From NCBI GenBank assembly GCA_050246115.1, contig JBFWWP010000004.1, positions 62,001 through 126,000 on the forward strand: a stretch of DNA of 64,000 nucleotides. Reading direction: 5' to 3'. The notes under the pieces were generated by a model, which saw nothing but the letters and a program-made list of their open reading frames with translations, made no database searches and had not been told where the DNA came from. A program made the position numbers and the translations under genes. Every line of letters begins with the position of its first letter. Position 1 is the first letter of the stretch. Source of the DNA: JBFWWP01 sp050246115. GTDB taxonomy: Bacteria; Planctomycetota; UBA8108; UBA1146; JAJFFE01. Shown piece after piece: positions 36,201 through 44,512 of this stretch.

Positions 36201-39102
36201 TCGTGCCGTGGAACACATCGATCGCGCGTGTGTGCTGGCACCCGCGGACGCGTGGCCGCGAACCTGGCGAGCGCTGATCCTGGAGCAATCGGGAAGACTC
36301 GAAGAAGCCGAGGCGGACTACCGACACGCGCTCGAGCTATCCCCTCAGTACTCGTGGTGTCGCAGGCACTATCGCGACTTCCTTCTCGGACTCGATCGCA
36401 AGGACGAAGCTCTGCGGCTCGCCCAGGAGGGATTCCGCCTGGACCCAAACGACGGCGCGGCGCTCAAGGACTTGCAGGAACTCTATGTGTCGCTGCACCG
36501 CCCCGACGACGCCGAGATATTCCTGGCGCCGTTCGAAGGAGTAGTCCAACGGCCCGCCGACCTCTGGTGTCAGATCTCCATCGCCCATGGCGATTGTCGC
36601 GCGTTCGCTCCCGCGGTGCGGGCGGCGGAGCGCGCCCTCGAGCTGGACCCGCGAAGTTCGTGGGCGTGGCGACTCCTGGGACTCCGGCGTCTCGATCTCG
36701 CGGAGATCGAGCCGGCGATCGCGGCCTTGACTCAGAGCAGCGACGTGAATCCCAGCGACTTCTGGTCATGGCGTGCGCTCGCCGAGCTCCACCGCGACCG
36801 CGGCGAGTACGAGAAGTCGTTGGCCTGGATTCGGCACCGACATGCGTGGCGGCCCACGGACGACCGCATCTACGTCGAGCTGTTCGAGACGTGTCGCGCA
36901 GGTGGGCTTTGGGCGGAAGGGGAACGTTGGTTCACCGAACTCGGGGCGGGGCGCTTCGACGAACCCGAGCGCCAGCTGTACCTGGGCCGTCTGCGCGAGG
37001 CGGCAGGCGACGCGACGGGTGCGCTGGCCGCCTACGACACGGCGCTCGAGCTGGCACCGACGATGCGGGAGGCGCTCCTCCAGCGCTCCAAGTTCATGCG
37101 CAGGCTCGGTCGCAGGCAGGAGTGCCGGCGAGACTTGGAGACGCTGCTCGCACTCGAGCCCGCACACACCGACGCGCTCGAGGTGTACATCTCAGATCTC
37201 GATAGCGGCGACGCGGAGCAAGTCGCAGGTGCGACCGCTTTGCTCGAGCGAGCGCTGTCCAGCTCCCCGGACACACACGAGATCTACGGTCAGATCAACC
37301 GCCTCTCGCAACGAACGGGGGATCCGGCACGGCTCGTCTACCTGTTCGAAGCCATGCGAGGTCGAACGGCGAGCCCCGCTACGCTCGAGGGGTACATCGG
37401 TACGGCGTTCCTCGATGCGGGCCGGCTCGACGAAGCGGAGGTCGCCTTCCGCCAAGCGACCGCGATCAATCCCCACATGGCGTGGGGCTGGTCGCGGCTC
37501 GGCGATCTCGAGCGCGCACGCGGGAGGATCGACGAAGCGATCCGCCTTTGGGAACAGGCGATCGCGCGCAATCCGAGAGGCAGCTATCCCTACACGGCGC
37601 TCGCCGAAGTGGCATGCGAGCGCGGAGATCCGGAGGCGCGTTGGTCTGCCCTGTCGCGCCGGCTCGCAACAGACCCCGACAACCCAGACTTCCAAAGCGA
37701 CCTCGAGGACCTGGCGGCGGAGCTCAGCTGCGTCGACCGTTTCGAGGAGTTCGTACGTTCCTTGCTCCCCGCCTCGCGAGCCCCCAACGAACTCATGACC
37801 CGCCTGGCGTACGTCCTCCAGGAGACCGGCCAGACGGCGCGCGCGATCGAAGCCTGCGATGAGGCGATCCGCTGGAATCCGCGCGACAGCTGGGCCCACG
37901 CCAAGCGCGCGACCTTTCTCCGGTTGCTCGACCGACACGACGAGGCGCTGACCGCCGCGGAGGCTTCGCTCGCCATCCTCCCGAGCAGCGCCGAAGCAGC
38001 GATCCAGCGGTACCTCTCGCTCTGCGCTACCGGGCGATCCGCCGCTGCCGATGCCGGCTTCTTCGATGCGATCCCGCGGGCTCCCCGGGCACGGCGGTTG
38101 TTCGACGTCTACGTGAATGAGCACGAGAAGCGGCGCCCGGCGGAGGCCGCGGCCCGCCTCTTGGAACACGCGAACGCGGTCATGCCAACGCTCGATCTGC
38201 TTCTCGCGGCGTCGCGGCTGTTGATTGCCGGCCGCAAGATCGAGCGCGCCTTCGCCATCATCGACCGCGTGTGCCACGAGTACCCCCAGGAAGCCGCCGG
38301 GTACTTTCGCGGGGTGACACTCGCGAACGAGAAGAATCGCCGCGGTCGGCTCGAGACGTTCGCCATGCTCGGACTCACCACGCTGTCGGTACCTCGGCTC
38401 GAACTCGTCGAGTGGTTGGTCCACGACACCAACCGAGAGTGGTTTGCCCGTGCCGTGAGAGCGCGGCGGTTTCGGCGCGGCCTCGCCTCCTGTCGCTCCG
38501 AGGAAGAACTGCATCCGCTCGTCGAGCGCTGCCGTTCCCAGAGGTCAGCGTACGCCCGGTTGGCGCAGGTCAGACCCAGCGTCCTTGCGGTTCGGGTCGC
38601 GATCAGCGACCTGCACCAGGGCAAGTTCCGACGAGCCCGGCAGACTCTCGAGGCGGTCCTTCGCCTGCGTGCCGGCGACGTGCCGGCGCTCACGGTCCTG
38701 GCGAACGTCGCGATCCAATTGGGCGACGGCAAGGCGGCGCTCGAGTGCCTCCAGCGGACGCGCCGCGCCATGGTCGACGGCGAAGCCAACCGCTGGCACG
38801 ACCTCGCCGTCGCAGCGCATCTCCTCGTGGGCAACTTCGAGCGCGCGCAAGAAGCCGCTCGCGCCTCGTGGAGGCGGTATGAAGTCGAAGGGTCGTACTG
38901 GCCGCGATCCCTCGAGGGAACCTGCCGCTCAATGGCCCTCGCGCACGCGCGCCGGGGACAACTCGCGGAGAGTCGCGAATGGGCCAAGCGGCATCAACTC
39001 GTTGCGTCTGACCGGAACCGGCGACGCTTGCGCTGGCGACTGCTCCTGGCACGCTGCCAACGGTGGCTGCGCTGGCGGCGGACGCCGCCCCGGCACGCGT
39101 AA
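33265..39102 (+). CDS. Giant TPR protein with internal C39-like peptidase domain
   Basis: The 1945-residue protein has no signal peptide and is probably cytoplasmic. Residues ~270-400 form a C39-like papain-fold domain with Cys281 in AYCGPNSLSLLARFWG, His358 in SGHFFIFIGYS and Asp376 in LYLRDPDSPE, the catalytic triad of double-glycine leader peptidases. Everything else is helical TPR or TPR-like repeats (for example HSLLGDHHFALGDFDAAEAK, WRLLGLRRLDLAEIEPAIAA, WSRLGDLERARGRIDEAIRL), probably several dozen. C39 domains normally sit on ABC exporters; here no transporter part is present. The ATG has only a weak GAAGG upstream. The stop codon TAA is the first three bases of an inverted-repeat element. 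It probably shares a transcript with the PHP-like gene. Confidence 0.82.
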   Translation: MEPAPRDDCLVRFGHAVDDHRLREQTAIIADLSADTRKAWLEQPQALTLLLEHCHQRRDLRRATALAWRLRRYPEWRADALFHEIRRHRWFRRDSHALALLDREAALVQQHPSLRAEEILTLCAVRRIRSARQRFEAYCDTFDPVTRLLLEARLLSWEDRRLEAAALLAGNVQCLSTSPDAWSRRLHLALENGTLDLAAELAHEAVATFAESFDTLLPAARIAEVRDDRELAADLFRRALELSPDGHYAGWISGRLEFLTRLVDPAVLLSVPTLRQHRAYCGPNSLSLLARFWGREVEQSEIAREIWDDGTSLAQMWQWAERHGFETHVFRASPERIRALLDLGIPSIVERSWEQSGHFFIFIGYSRDGSELYLRDPDSPELVRYAVDSFDRLFCVQDGWTCAFWPADSRPPGVAALDWPGESTLRAVNQIAHRLGSSDPRNLASSLDALDEAEAPHSVALARLAVADALGDVSAARAAGKVLLERQPEQPAIKARVLHHWFRRLPADEVKPLSHSLIAESSHPHSLSLHVSLCCRTGDYPAAREGARRLRVLHPGAEETALATANYLIDVGNEERAIASLEIGEEVSRGGPYFLARLSQSLINVGHFQRVEGLLARALERRPNYDFAHWLRALCHERSGNLSQAIEAYRANLDRCPWYTENYTCLASLFEDAGRHDEALVTLLVGRERASNARSIRHATAEMHLRQNRLAAARDEFAALVAIDAEDIAAIMGLARVALREADSERARGLLGQVLALAPDHTAAIRELANLEERAGNRDAAIALLWDYVRRNPASKEVDLVLTRRLDARGRVDEWIQFVAEVAQQLARPEGAWLRIASVLHDLDRPRESRPWIERAIDKNPEDAWSHSLLGDHHFALGDFDAAEAKYRRAIELWPNYVWALERLTKILAQKRDPEALAMAHAVVRSDAGRLSVLLDTYQALGRDAEAYEYLQAHAHQLRVPHNVETYCALLQKSLGNLDRAVEHIDRACVLAPADAWPRTWRALILEQSGRLEEAEADYRHALELSPQYSWCRRHYRDFLLGLDRKDEALRLAQEGFRLDPNDGAALKDLQELYVSLHRPDDAEIFLAPFEGVVQRPADLWCQISIAHGDCRAFAPAVRAAERALELDPRSSWAWRLLGLRRLDLAEIEPAIAALTQSSDVNPSDFWSWRALAELHRDRGEYEKSLAWIRHRHAWRPTDDRIYVELFETCRAGGLWAEGERWFTELGAGRFDEPERQLYLGRLREAAGDATGALAAYDTALELAPTMREALLQRSKFMRRLGRRQECRRDLETLLALEPAHTDALEVYISDLDSGDAEQVAGATALLERALSSSPDTHEIYGQINRLSQRTGDPARLVYLFEAMRGRTASPATLEGYIGTAFLDAGRLDEAEVAFRQATAINPHMAWGWSRLGDLERARGRIDEAIRLWEQAIARNPRGSYPYTALAEVACERGDPEARWSALSRRLATDPDNPDFQSDLEDLAAELSCVDRFEEFVRSLLPASRAPNELMTRLAYVLQETGQTARAIEACDEAIRWNPRDSWAHAKRATFLRLLDRHDEALTAAEASLAILPSSAEAAIQRYLSLCATGRSAAADAGFFDAIPRAPRARRLFDVYVNEHEKRRPAEAAARLLEHANAVMPTLDLLLAASRLLIAGRKIERAFAIIDRVCHEYPQEAAGYFRGVTLANEKNRRGRLETFAMLGLTTLSVPRLELVEWLVHDTNREWFARAVRARRFRRGLASCRSEEELHPLVERCRSQRSAYARLAQVRPSVLAVRVAISDLHQGKFRRARQTLEAVLRLRAGDVPALTVLANVAIQLGDGKAALECLQRTRRAMVDGEANRWHDLAVAAHLLVGNFERAQEAARASWRRYEVEGSYWPRSLEGTCRSMALAHARRGQLAESREWAKRHQLVASDRNRRRLRWRLLLARCQRWLRWRRTPPRHA

Positions 39103-39179
39103 GGGGTCGCCCAAGGACCGGTCGAAGATGGCCCGAAGCAACGAGCAAGAGGGTGAAGTCATTCTTGGGCGACTCCTAA
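39100..39179. repeat. 80-bp inverted-repeat element (short form)
   Basis: Arms TAAGGGGTCGCCCAAG (39100-39115) and CTTGGGCGACTCCTAA (39164-39179) match at 14 of 16 positions. The internal block GTCGAAGATGGCCCGAAG is shared with the longer copy at 45705-45889, so this looks like an internally deleted derivative. Its first TAA serves as the stop codon of the giant TPR gene. The remaining 140 bases to 39319 hold nothing recognised. Confidence 0.75.
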
Positions 39180-39319
39180 GGGGCCGATCGGCGAGTGCGA
39201 CGCAGCACGCGACCGCCCCCGTGGCCGACGACGAACCTCCTCGTGACCGCACTTCGTTGGCAGCGGATGCACTTGGCCCCGAGCCAAGAGAGGTGGCGCG
39301 AGGATCGCGGGTGACTGAA

Positions 39320-42300
39320 TCAGGGGCATGCAGACTGCGCACACCCCAGAGCATCGGCTGTCGGGTCCGACCCGCAGGACGATGGTGGTGGTAGCGGGCC
39401 CGAGCTGAACAGGAAGCCGAGGATCGTGATCACGTCGGCGATGTTGCTCGCACCGTCGTCGTTGCCATCGCACGCATCCATGCACGGTGGCGTGGAGCCC
39501 GCCGCGAAAGTCGCGTTGAGCAGGAAGATCGCGTCGGAGATGTCGCGCCCGCCATCCGCGTTGCAGTCGCCCCGTAAGAAGTCGGCGTTGCCCACGATCG
39601 TGCCGAGGGCCCAATCGACGGCGCGATCGATCAGATCCCGAGCGACGGGCGTCACCTGCAGCCAGGTCGAGTCCTCGAGGAACAAGAAAACACGCCGCGC
39701 GGGAGCCGCATGCCCCCCGAACAACGGAGCGCCGGAGTCGGCGACGAGCACCGCGGCTTCGGCGGGCACGCCAGCGCGCGACGCGAGGACCGTCGCGCCG
39801 ATGGGAAACGGCGAGACACCGACACTCATGTTGGCGGCGGTCGTGAAGACGGCTTGTGGAATCCCGGTCACCAGCCCCTGCGTGATGGGATGCGGCGCCA
39901 CGGTCACTTCGATCGCGTTGGCTCCGAACGCCACGGCCCCGGCGTTCGCGAGCGGCTCACGATCGGGACGTAGCAGCGCGCTCTCCCAGAACAGCAGCGG
40001 CACGGCCTCGTCGCGAAACTCCGCACCGACGTTGGCCGAGGTCACGGTCGAGGACACGATGACCAAGTCATGCGTGGCGGCCAGTGCAGCTGCAGATGGG
40101 CGGTTGGCGGGCTCGTCGTCGTACGCGAGCACTTCGAGGCCACGGGCCCGCAAGTGATCGGCGAACGCTTCGTCCGCTGGGGTCGGTGGGAGCGAGCCAC
40201 CGATCATGCCGACCAGCGGAAAGTCGCCGACACGCACGAACGCGACCTTCTGGGTGGCGACGAGTCCGTTCGCGCCGCTCACCCGCAAGGTGACATCGTA
40301 GATGCCGTCCTGGGCATACACATGGCTGGGATTCTGGAGCGCACTCATCGATCCGTCACCAAAGCTCCACTCCCAAGCGGTCGCAACCGGAACGGTCGAC
40401 AGATCGGTGAACTGCACGTTCAAGGGCGCGAGGCCACTCGTGACGCTGGCCGCGAAGTCGACTGCGCCGACGTATTTGATGCGCAGGATGTGGGAGCCGA
40501 CGGCGGTGGGTGAAGCAAAGTCCTGGTCTGCGTAGAAGTCACTGAAATACAGCCCGTCCGGGCCGGCGGCCAGCGCGACCGCCGTGGCCTTGCCGTTGCC
40601 GACATAGCTCACGAACGGTGTGGGACCACTGATCAACGTGCCAGTCGGACTCAGAACGTACTCGCGGATCTGCTTGCCGTTCGACTGAGCACCCGTGGCC
40701 CAAGTCGGCCCCGAGTCAGCGATGAAGGCGTGACCCTGCTTGTCCGCGGGGAACAGGCTGCCGCCGAAAGTTGCGCCTTGGATGAACGCGATGTTCGTGG
40801 GCCCCACCGCGGGCGCCCAGTTGAGGATCGCGAAGTTGGTCATGCTGTTGTCGGAGCCGTTCCAGAGGTAGTTCTGGCCGGGGCTGATCTTCGCGAAGCG
40901 ATCGATGCTGGGCCCGTTTTCGACCTCGTAGAGCGCTCCATCGGCTGCGCGCCAAGCACCGCCGAACGGATTGCGCAACCCATAGGCATACACGTAGTCG
41001 GCGGCGTTGATGCCGTTGCCCGCGTCGTAGAACGGATTGTCCACCGGCGCGGTGCCGTCGAGTTCGAGTCGCAGGATCTTGCCGCGGAACGAGTTCAGGT
41101 TCTGGGCCGTGCCCGCGTCGAAGCCGTCGCCCATGTGAACGTACAGTTTGCCATCCGGTCCGAGGCTCAAATTCGAGATCTGGTGGGACTGCCCCTGCGA
41201 CTCACCCACCATGTTCAGGATCACGTTCTGTTGACTCGCGGTCAGGCCTCCGTCGGTGCTCGAGAAGCGCACGACCCGCGGGTAGTGCGGCCCGCCGGCG
41301 TCGGCGAGGAAGGCTGCGAACACATCCCCCGAACTCGGTTCGACGACGATGCCGGTGAGTCCCTGCTCTCCGGATCCGGGGAAGAGACCGGTGGGCGAGA
41401 AGTTGAGGAGGTTCGTGGCATAGTCGGTGACGGTCCCCGACTGGGTCACCACCTTGATCGTGCCATAGAGTTCGGTCACGTAGTAGAGCGGAGCATCGGG
41501 ACCGATGCCCGGGTTGGGCACGAACGCGATGTTGACCGGCAGTCGGAATCCGCTCGCCACGATCTCCACTCGGTACCCCGGCTGGTGCATCTGCCAAGGC
41601 ACCGGAATCCCGCGCGCGAGAGTGGAGAAGTCCGGTTGCGTCTGAGTACTGGACCCAACGTACGTGGCACCGACGGCGGACACCCAAAAGTAGGCATCGC
41701 TACCGAGACCGACACTCACCGACGGCAGATAGACGGTGTGCATGGCACCATCGTGGTCGGTGAAGGAGAGATCGCTCTCGGGCAGCACCAGGCCAGGGCT
41801 CAATCCCCCCGCCGAGATCCGGATCCGTGTCGGCGTGTGGAACGGGAGTGCCGGCGGATTGGTCACGGCGTTCGTCGTCCCGTCGAACCCCTGGAGCGCG
41901 AGCAGCAAGCCGCCCGTCGCGGACTCGACGAAGACTCCAGGAGCCACGGTCGCACCGGCAAGCACGACAGGTTGCCCCGAAATGTCGATCCAGGTGGGTG
42001 CGGGGGCAACCGCGAGGTCGTCGAGCTCGAGCGGGAAGATCTCGGTGGGAGGGCCGGTCACGAAAGTACGCTCCGACCACGCACTCCACTCCCCGCCGCC
42101 CGGCGCGCTGTCGTCTCGGTGACGCACCTGGAGTCGATAATCGTTGTCGTAGAAGAGCTCGGTGCGACCGGCGTGAGAACCGCTGAAGACGCCGTCGCCG
42201 AGGTGAGTGTGCACCGCTTCGAGCCCGGTGATGCACAGCGTGCTCCACACCCGCTCGACTGGCGTCACGGACCAAATCTCCCAGTCGGTGCAGAAGTGCG

Positions 42301-42481
42301 CGTCCCCCGGGTCCGGATCTGCAAACGGAGCGGTCTCCATGTGAACGTCGGCGGGATTCACGACCTGGCCATTGGCGACGGGCTCATTGATCGTGGGGGC
42401 GTTGGGCGGAAGTGCCGAGACGAGAGTCGTGGCGAACCAACCGATTGCCAAGACCGCTCGGCCGCAGAGCATCTTCGACAT
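39320..42481 (-). CDS. Exported sorbosone-dehydrogenase-like/PKD protein with dockerin-like module
   Basis: This 1053-residue protein has a signal peptide (AVLAIGWFATTLVSA). An Ig/FN3-like region of ~270 residues is followed by a six-bladed propeller of the glucose/sorbosone dehydrogenase type (LPVNIAFVPNPG, GSGEQGLTGIVVEP, LSLGPDGKLYVHMGDGFD, YAYGLRNPFGGAW). A PKD domain comes next (APLNVQFTDLS, WEWSFGDGS), then a ThuA/GATase-like flavodoxin fold (LRARGLEVLAYDDEPAN). The last ~80 residues are the six-cysteine EF-hand pair (RGDCNADG, ACDGNDDG, CGSDPTADALGC). The ATG at 42481 follows GAGAGG; an ATG 14 codons earlier lacks this. It probably binds or oxidises sugars at the cell surface; activity is inferred. 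Confidence 0.82.
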   Translation of the reverse strand: MSKMLCGRAVLAIGWFATTLVSALPPNAPTINEPVANGQVVNPADVHMETAPFADPDPGDAHFCTDWEIWSVTPVERVWSTLCITGLEAVHTHLGDGVFSGSHAGRTELFYDNDYRLQVRHRDDSAPGGGEWSAWSERTFVTGPPTEIFPLELDDLAVAPAPTWIDISGQPVVLAGATVAPGVFVESATGGLLLALQGFDGTTNAVTNPPALPFHTPTRIRISAGGLSPGLVLPESDLSFTDHDGAMHTVYLPSVSVGLGSDAYFWVSAVGATYVGSSTQTQPDFSTLARGIPVPWQMHQPGYRVEIVASGFRLPVNIAFVPNPGIGPDAPLYYVTELYGTIKVVTQSGTVTDYATNLLNFSPTGLFPGSGEQGLTGIVVEPSSGDVFAAFLADAGGPHYPRVVRFSSTDGGLTASQQNVILNMVGESQGQSHQISNLSLGPDGKLYVHMGDGFDAGTAQNLNSFRGKILRLELDGTAPVDNPFYDAGNGINAADYVYAYGLRNPFGGAWRAADGALYEVENGPSIDRFAKISPGQNYLWNGSDNSMTNFAILNWAPAVGPTNIAFIQGATFGGSLFPADKQGHAFIADSGPTWATGAQSNGKQIREYVLSPTGTLISGPTPFVSYVGNGKATAVALAAGPDGLYFSDFYADQDFASPTAVGSHILRIKYVGAVDFAASVTSGLAPLNVQFTDLSTVPVATAWEWSFGDGSMSALQNPSHVYAQDGIYDVTLRVSGANGLVATQKVAFVRVGDFPLVGMIGGSLPPTPADEAFADHLRARGLEVLAYDDEPANRPSAAALAATHDLVIVSSTVTSANVGAEFRDEAVPLLFWESALLRPDREPLANAGAVAFGANAIEVTVAPHPITQGLVTGIPQAVFTTAANMSVGVSPFPIGATVLASRAGVPAEAAVLVADSGAPLFGGHAAPARRVFLFLEDSTWLQVTPVARDLIDRAVDWALGTIVGNADFLRGDCNADGGRDISDAIFLLNATFAAGSTPPCMDACDGNDDGASNIADVITILGFLFSSGPLPPPSSCGSDPTADALGCAQSACP

Positions 42482-42730
42482 GGGAACCTCTCGTGTTGCG
42501 TGACCCGTCGCTCCAACCCGCAAGTACGAAGCCGCTGCTCTCGCGGTAGGCGGCTATCATGAGCACTGCCGCCCACGGCAACCACAGGCTCGTCGGCGGA
42601 GCGGCTCGATCCCGGCGGGCGTGGATCGAAATGGCCGCCCGCGTACCCCGAAATCCGCGATCCTTCGTGGCCGCGCGGTGCTACAACAGTACTCCCGGAG
42701 ACGACCCTGACTCAACTACGGAGTTTACCC

Positions 42731-43936
42731 ATGCACCGAGATGTCCGCCTGGTCCTGATGAATGTCGTCGTGACTTGCATCCTTCTCTGGCTCGGCTCGA
42801 CCTTCTTCGGCGGGACCGGGGTGGCTCTGCCGACCGCCCCCGCCCCCGGAATCTTCGTGTGGGGGGATGCCAACTGTGACGGTTCGCTCAACATCTCCGA
42901 TCCAGTGACGATTCTGGGCTATCTGTTCAGCTCGGCGCCGCTGCCTCCGGCATGCGCGCAATCCTTCTTCGCGCCGGACCAACTCGCTACCTTGCAGGAG
43001 ATCCTCCCACACCTGAGCCGCGTGGAACTCGACGACGGCCTTGGCGGGACGGTCCCGACGATCCGCCTGACCGGAGTCAACCTGCAGATCGTGAACGGCT
43101 CGGGCGCGACCAACGGCAATCCGGCAAGTCCAAACAGCGTAAACGGCATGACGAACGGGACCGGCAACTTGATCGTTGGCTACAACGAGTTCGGCACCGG
43201 CGGCAACAACCGCACGGGATCTCACAACCTGGTCGTGGGCTCGGCGCTGCAGTACGAGCGTTGGGGCGGAGCGGTCTTGGGGCAGGGGAACGTCATCCGC
43301 GGCGCGTGGTCGAGCGTGACCGGCGGGAACGCCAACACCGCCATCGGGGACTACGCCGCGATCACCGGCGGTCTCAACAACGAAGCTGCCGGCGACTACT
43401 CGTCGATTTCGGGTGGGCAGTTCAATGCCTCGAGCGGAGACATCGGTTGGGTCGGCGGCGGCAATGCCAACGAGGCCGCAGGAGTCGAGTCGTGCGTGTC
43501 GGGGGGAGCCAGCAACACGGCCCTCGGCGCCGCCTCCGCGGTGAGCGGCGGCGAGTTCAACAGTGCGGACGGTGACCGAGCCAGCGTGGCGGGTGGCAGA
43601 GCGAACAGCGCGGTTGGGCTCGGTGCCGTGGTCGTCGGCGGCCAAGACAACTTCGCGGGTGGCGTGCGAGCGGCGGTGTTCGGCGGGCAACGCAACGAGG
43701 CCGACGGAACCGCCGCGGTCGTGGTGGGTGGCGGCGGACCGGATCCGTTCCTGGACGGCAACCGCGCGCTCGGCGACTGGTCGGTGATCACGGGCGGACG
43801 CCAAAATGACGCGACTGGCAACGGCTCGACCGTCGGCGGTGGACGTCAGAACGTCACCGCTCCCACCGCCGAGTACTCGGTGGTGGCAGGCGGCTGTTTG
43901 GAAACGACGTTCAGCCCGTGCGAGCTTGCCCCGTAG
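42731..43936 (+). CDS. Exported beta-roll protein with 15-residue repeats and a single EF-hand at the N-terminus
   Basis: This 401-residue protein has a signal peptide (VLMNVVVTCILLWLGSTFF) and one dockerin-like half-module (WGDANCDGSLNISDPVTIL), with its cysteine shifted two residues from the usual GDC. From about residue 190 at least eight consecutive 15-residue repeats follow the pattern [VI]xGGxxNxAxGxxAx, for example VSGGASNTALGAASA and VAGGRANSAVGLGAV. This is the periodicity of YadA-like head beta-rolls. No trimeric anchor or coiled-coil stalk is present. A role as a surface or matrix protein is likely but inferred. It ends before a repeat-rich intergenic region. Confidence 0.8.
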   Translation: MHRDVRLVLMNVVVTCILLWLGSTFFGGTGVALPTAPAPGIFVWGDANCDGSLNISDPVTILGYLFSSAPLPPACAQSFFAPDQLATLQEILPHLSRVELDDGLGGTVPTIRLTGVNLQIVNGSGATNGNPASPNSVNGMTNGTGNLIVGYNEFGTGGNNRTGSHNLVVGSALQYERWGGAVLGQGNVIRGAWSSVTGGNANTAIGDYAAITGGLNNEAAGDYSSISGGQFNASSGDIGWVGGGNANEAAGVESCVSGGASNTALGAASAVSGGEFNSADGDRASVAGGRANSAVGLGAVVVGGQDNFAGGVRAAVFGGQRNEADGTAAVVVGGGGPDPFLDGNRALGDWSVITGGRQNDATGNGSTVGGGRQNVTAPTAEYSVVAGGCLETTFSPCELAP

Positions 43937-44030
43937 CCGAGAAGGCGCAGCCACCCGTTCCATGCGAAGGCGCGTGCGCCACTGGGCGGCGGGCATCGGG
44001 TCTTGGGGGCTGCAGAGCGGCGAAGCCGGA

Positions 44031-44082
44031 TGCGGACAGGCTGTCCGCGCTCCCAGGGCGCGCCGGGGCGTGTGGAGAGCGT
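44031..44082. repeat. Mosaic repeat, palindrome plus GC-rich module (copy A)
   Basis: A perfect 8-bp palindrome GCGGACAGgCTGTCCGC (44032-44048) is followed by GCTCCCAGGGCGCGCC (44049-44064). The same pair occurs at 62170-62202, and a degenerate form at 29512. Confidence 0.8.
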
Positions 44083-44262
44083 GGGACTTGCGTATGCGTC
44101 GCGCTGGTACGATGGGCGGGGAGAAGACGGGAACGGGATCGTCGGGCGTGGGACTTGCGTATGCGTCGCGTTGGTGCGTTGGGCGGGGAGAAGACGGGAA
44201 CGGGATCGTCGGGCGTGGGCTCGTGCGTATGCGTCGCGTTGGTGCGTTGGGCGGGGGGAGAG
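44083..44262. repeat. 67-bp tandem repeat, about 2.7 copies
   Basis: Units starting GGGACTTGCGTATGCGTCGC begin at 44083 and 44150; a third variant starting GGGCTCGTGCGTATGCG begins at 44217 and is cut at about 44262. A single unit occurs at 62221. A further module (GGGCACGCTATGCAGGGCG at 44326, then ACCATCGC) ends the block, as at 62294. The rest of the 43937-44512 intergenic region is unassigned. Confidence 0.8.
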
Positions 44263-44512
44263 GAGCAAGACCCTCGGGAATGCCGCCGGAACTCGAAAGG
44301 GGAGCAGGTTCGTCGATGACGTGCAGGGCACGCTATGCAGGGCGCTGGAGTCACCATCGCTGTGCTGATCAGGAGCCCATGCGGCTTGCTTCGGGTCTAG
44401 AGGACAGCGGTCGAATCGAGTACTCTTCTGCCTTCCAAACCGCACGCGCGGTAACGACATGCAGACTGGGGACGCGTTCCCCTGAAGTTCTTGCCCGCTG
44501 GGAGAGGCAAAC

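Noticed and set aside
40730..42562. Plus-strand frame of ~610 codons
   Set aside because: Antisense to the propeller/PKD protein and without family resemblance.
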